Shown in pieces: positions 62,067-64,000 of a DNA stretch of 64,000 nucleotides. Both the position numbers and the translations under genes were made by a program. The first letter of the stretch is position 1. Every line of letters starts with the position of its first letter. The DNA is from Pyrinomonadaceae bacterium (lineage in GTDB: Bacteria > Acidobacteriota > Blastocatellia > Pyrinomonadales > Pyrinomonadaceae), in assembly GCA_019186825.1 (NCBI GenBank), contig JABARP010000010.1:235037-299036 (forward strand). Reading direction: 5' to 3'. The notes under the pieces are model-generated. The model saw only the letters and a program-made list of their open reading frames with translations, ran no database searches and was not told the DNA's origin.

Positions 62067-62446
62067 ATATCAAGCTCGTTAACTACTCTTCTAATTCCGT
62101 TCTTTAATAGGACAACATTAAAGTTTATCAGCAACCCAAGCTTTGTACCCGAGAGCCGCAGATACGTCAACAACTGCGAGAGATGAACGTCGCCGAGGCC
62201 TTCGCAGGACTTAACCTCGACGATGAATTTGTTCTCAACAAAAATATCCAGCCGATATCCACAATTCAGATGCACCTCTTTGTAAGACAGCGGAAGTCCC
62301 CTTTCCTGCTCAACGCGCAAACCGGTCTTCTGAATCTCATATGCGAGACATTCTCTATAGGTCCTTTCGAGCAGGCCGGGCCCGAGGGCTTTGTGCACTT
62401 TGATCGCCTTCTCAATGACGATGTGGGAGATGGCATTTTCATCCAT
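62063..62446 (-). CDS. GxxExxY protein (PD-(D/E)XK-like fold)
   Basis: A 127-residue protein of the family named for its GxxExxY motif, here HKALGPGLLERTYRECLAYE. The second half has RLDIFVENKFIVEVKSCEGL, the D-x(n)-E-x-K pattern of PD-(D/E)XK folds, then LSQLLTYLRLSGTKLGLLINF. The function is not established. Its ATG faces an array of foldback repeats that starts within about 20 bases, and its stop overlaps the RmlC-like gene (ATGA). It therefore interrupts an otherwise ordinary sugar-nucleotide operon, which suggests that the gene and repeats arrived together. Confidence 0.85.
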   Translation of the reverse strand: MDENAISHIVIEKAIKVHKALGPGLLERTYRECLAYEIQKTGLRVEQERGLPLSYKEVHLNCGYRLDIFVENKFIVEVKSCEGLGDVHLSQLLTYLRLSGTKLGLLINFNVVLLKNGIRRVVNELDI

Positions 62447-62463
62447 AATCTTTCGAGGTTTCC

Positions 62464-63405
62464 TTCGTGACCTTTGCGTCTAGCGCTGTCGCACGACCGC
62501 CAGGCGACTTTAAGTTTTCTCCGAAGCCCGTTAACGCAAAGGCCGCAAAGGGAAGACGCAAAGAAACGCAAGGTGCGATCGGCATATTCTACTCCAGAAG
62601 CGCCTCGCGAATGGTAGGCCAACCTTCAACACAGACATGCGTCTTCTGCTCTTCGTGCCCTTTGCGTCTTAAACTTTGCGTTCTTTGCGTTAAGTCTCGC
62701 CCTTGCCAACGTAAGGCCACAAAAGGGAAGACGCCAAGAACGCAAGGTGCGATCGGCATATTCTACTCCAGAAGCGCCTCGCGAATGGTAGGCCAACCTT
62801 CAACACAGACAAGCGTCTTCTGTTCCTTCGCGCCCTTTGCGTCTTAAACTTTGCGTTCTTTGCGTTTACTCTCGCACTTGCCAACGTAAGGCCGCAAAGG
62901 GAAGACGCAAAGGCCCGCAAAGGGAAGACGCAAAGAAACGCAAAGGTGCGAACGAGATATTTTACTCTGCAAGAGCCTCGCGAACGGTCTAGCAACCTTC
63001 AACCCAGACAAGCGTCTTCTGTTCCTTCGCGCCCTTTGCGTCTTAAACTTAGCGTTCTTTGCGTTTACTCCCGTACTTGCCAACGTAAGGCTGCAAACGC
63101 GATGGCTCCCGCACTTTTCAACGCAAAGGCCGCAAAAGGAAGACGCCAAGAACGCAAAGGTGCGAACGAGATATTTTACTCTACAAGAGTCTCGCTAACG
63201 GTCAAGCAACATTCGAACATAAACAAACTCTTCTGGTTTCCTTCGTGCCCTTTGCGTCTTAAACTTCGCGTTCTTTGCGTTAACTCTCGCACTTGCCAAC
63301 GCGAGGCCGCAAACGCGTTGACTCCTGCACTTTTCAACGCAAAGGCCGCAGACGGAAGACGCCAAGAAACACAAAGGCTTCAACTACGGGCATTCGCGCA
63401 TTCGT
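62464..63405. repeat. Array of 160-215 bp foldback repeats (CGCAAAG / CTTTGCG)
   Basis: Four near-complete units plus partial ones fill this gene-free stretch. Each starts with GCAAAGGCCGCAAAGGGAAG-type sequence and ends with its inverted partner CCCTTTGCGTCTTAAACTTT-GCGTTCTTTGCG; the CCCTTTGCGTC landmark falls at 62658, 62833, 63032 and 63248. The first two units have almost identical interiors (ATATTCTACTCCAGAAGCG). Open frames inside it on both strands are by-products of the repeats. It is not CRISPR, because the units are long and the interiors are similar. Confidence 0.88.
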
Positions 63406-63408
63406 GGC

Positions 63409-64000
63409 CTATACGCCGACATTATTTGCTCCCGATTTGGCGACGAGGTTTGATGCGAGCAGGAGGCTTTCGAACGTTCCGGCGTCGGTCCACCAACCGT
63501 CGAGTTCGCCCCAGGTCATCTCGCCCCGCGAGATGTAATGGTTATTGACATCGGTGATCTCGAGTTCGCCGCGGTCGGACGGTTTGAGCGTCTTGATGAC
63601 GTCAAAGACGGTGTGGTCATAAAAGTACACACCGATGACGGCAAAATGCGACTTCGGCTCGCGCGGTTTTTCCTCGATCCGCAGGACGCGGTCGCCGTCG
63701 ATCTCCGGCACGCCGAAACGCTGCGGGTCGGGCACTTTCTTGAGCAGGATCTTTGCCCCCTTGCCTTGCGCACGATAGTCATCCGCGGCGGCACGAATAT
63801 TCTTCTCGATGAGGTTATCGCCGAGCACGACGCAGATCGGCTGCTCGTCTGCAAAATGTTCGACGAGCGAGAGAGCATCCGCAATGCCGCCTTCGCCTTC
63901 CTGATATGTGTAATTCAGATGCTTCAGCCCGAAGTGTTTCCCGTTACCTAGCAGCTTAAGAAAGTCGCCGGCGGAGTTCCCGCCCGTAACGATCATGATG
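63409..64000 (-). CDS. Glucose-1-phosphate thymidylyltransferase-like nucleotidyltransferase (RmlA family), C-terminal part
   Basis: The last 197 residues of a sugar-phosphate nucleotidyltransferase; the N-terminus lies beyond 64000. Visible blocks are YTYQEGEGGIADALSLVEHF, VVLGDNLIEKN, FGVPEIDGDRVLRIEEKPREPKSHFAVIGVYFYD, LKPSDRGELEITDVNNHYI and GWWTDAGTFESLLLAS, all typical of RmlA/RfbA. It would make dTDP- or UDP-sugars for the polysaccharide operon. It is separated from the RmlC-like gene by the GxxExxY gene and the repeat array. Confidence 0.87.
   Translation of the reverse strand, partial: IMIVTGGNSAGDFLKLLGNGKHFGLKHLNYTYQEGEGGIADALSLVEHFADEQPICVVLGDNLIEKNIRAAADDYRAQGKGAKILLKKVPDPQRFGVPEIDGDRVLRIEEKPREPKSHFAVIGVYFYDHTVFDVIKTLKPSDRGELEITDVNNHYISRGEMTWGELDGWWTDAGTFESLLLASNLVAKSGANNVGV

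Noticed and set aside
62464-63405. Array considered as a CRISPR locus
   Set aside because: Units are 160-215 bases with similar interiors and inverted ends. There are no short identical repeats with unique spacers, and no cas genes.
62467-63548. Open frames of 60-200 codons on both strands in the repeat array
   Set aside because: They repeat the same LCGLCV/NAKNAKFKTQRARR-type sequences in several frames as a direct consequence of the tandem repeats.

Overview
The window reads as a dense, moderately GC-rich bacterial chromosome segment. The best fit is an Acidobacteriota genome of the Blastocatellia/Pyrinomonadales type. This is inferred from gene content: an Oar-like TonB receptor with an N-terminal carboxypeptidase-like regulatory domain, a FecR protein with Trp/Tyr-rich repeats, a GxxExxY protein beside foldback repeats, several Pro-Thr-tailed secreted proteins, and a LolA-like secreted family. 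No rRNA, replication origin, prophage or CRISPR array was seen. There is one tRNA, tRNA-Thr(CGT).

Layout. 1-3.6 kb: the start of prmC and a polyprenyl-phosphate sugar transferase on the minus strand, divergent from a GT4 / WecG-TagA glycosyltransferase pair. 3.7-9 kb: small membrane and secreted proteins, a GrdB-like protein, a D-Ala-D-Ala dipeptidase and a PilZ protein, with a repeat-rich spacer at 5.0-5.8 kb. 9.2-12.8 kb: a large TonB-dependent receptor behind a leader that looks structured. 12.9-19.1 kb: a GT4 enzyme, then an overlapping set of M14 peptidase, recN, asparaginase II and a GNAT enzyme. 19.2-19.8 kb: a HigBA-like toxin-antitoxin locus whose toxin is frameshifted. 19.8-26.1 kb: a 1240-residue NfnB-NfnA-like fusion flavoprotein and an ACP / ketoacyl synthase / LpxL-like acyltransferase operon. 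26.4-41.4 kb: desaturase, two-component system, PD-(D/E)XK protein, SGNH hydrolase, thioesterase, ABC exporter, 3D-domain protein, second PilZ protein, saccharopine dehydrogenase-like enzyme, carA, lepB, class V aminotransferase and an ECF sigma factor. 41.6-43.4 kb: the tRNA, a CI-type HTH regulator and an ImmA/IrrE peptidase. 43.4-55.9 kb: a paired M16 protease locus, a broken REP-associated transposase among REP hairpins, the FecR protein, an NTF2-like protein, a GAF-like protein with a disordered middle, and a TPR protein with a Pro-Thr tail. 55.9-64 kb: a minus-strand polysaccharide operon (RmlA, GxxExxY, RmlC-like, GT4, PNPT fusion, TPR, O-antigen ligase).

The two ends of the window form a coherent surface-polysaccharide programme. 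RmlA and RmlC-like enzymes make activated sugars. Two different polyprenyl-phosphate transferases start chains, three GT4 and one GT26 enzyme extend them, and an O-antigen ligase family protein polymerises or attaches them.

The observations most worth following are these. An identical element, TGTATC-N6-GATACACT, sits in the promoters of both the toxin-antitoxin locus and the ImmA/IrrE gene. An array of 160-215 bp foldback repeats lies next to the GxxExxY gene, inside the polysaccharide operon. A RAYT pseudogene is flanked by REP hairpins on both sides. Leaders that look structured precede the TonB receptor and the 3D protein. A near-consensus sigma-54 promoter lies before an ECF sigma gene. 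Two unusual domain fusions are present. All function calls rest on reading motifs by eye; no database search was possible.
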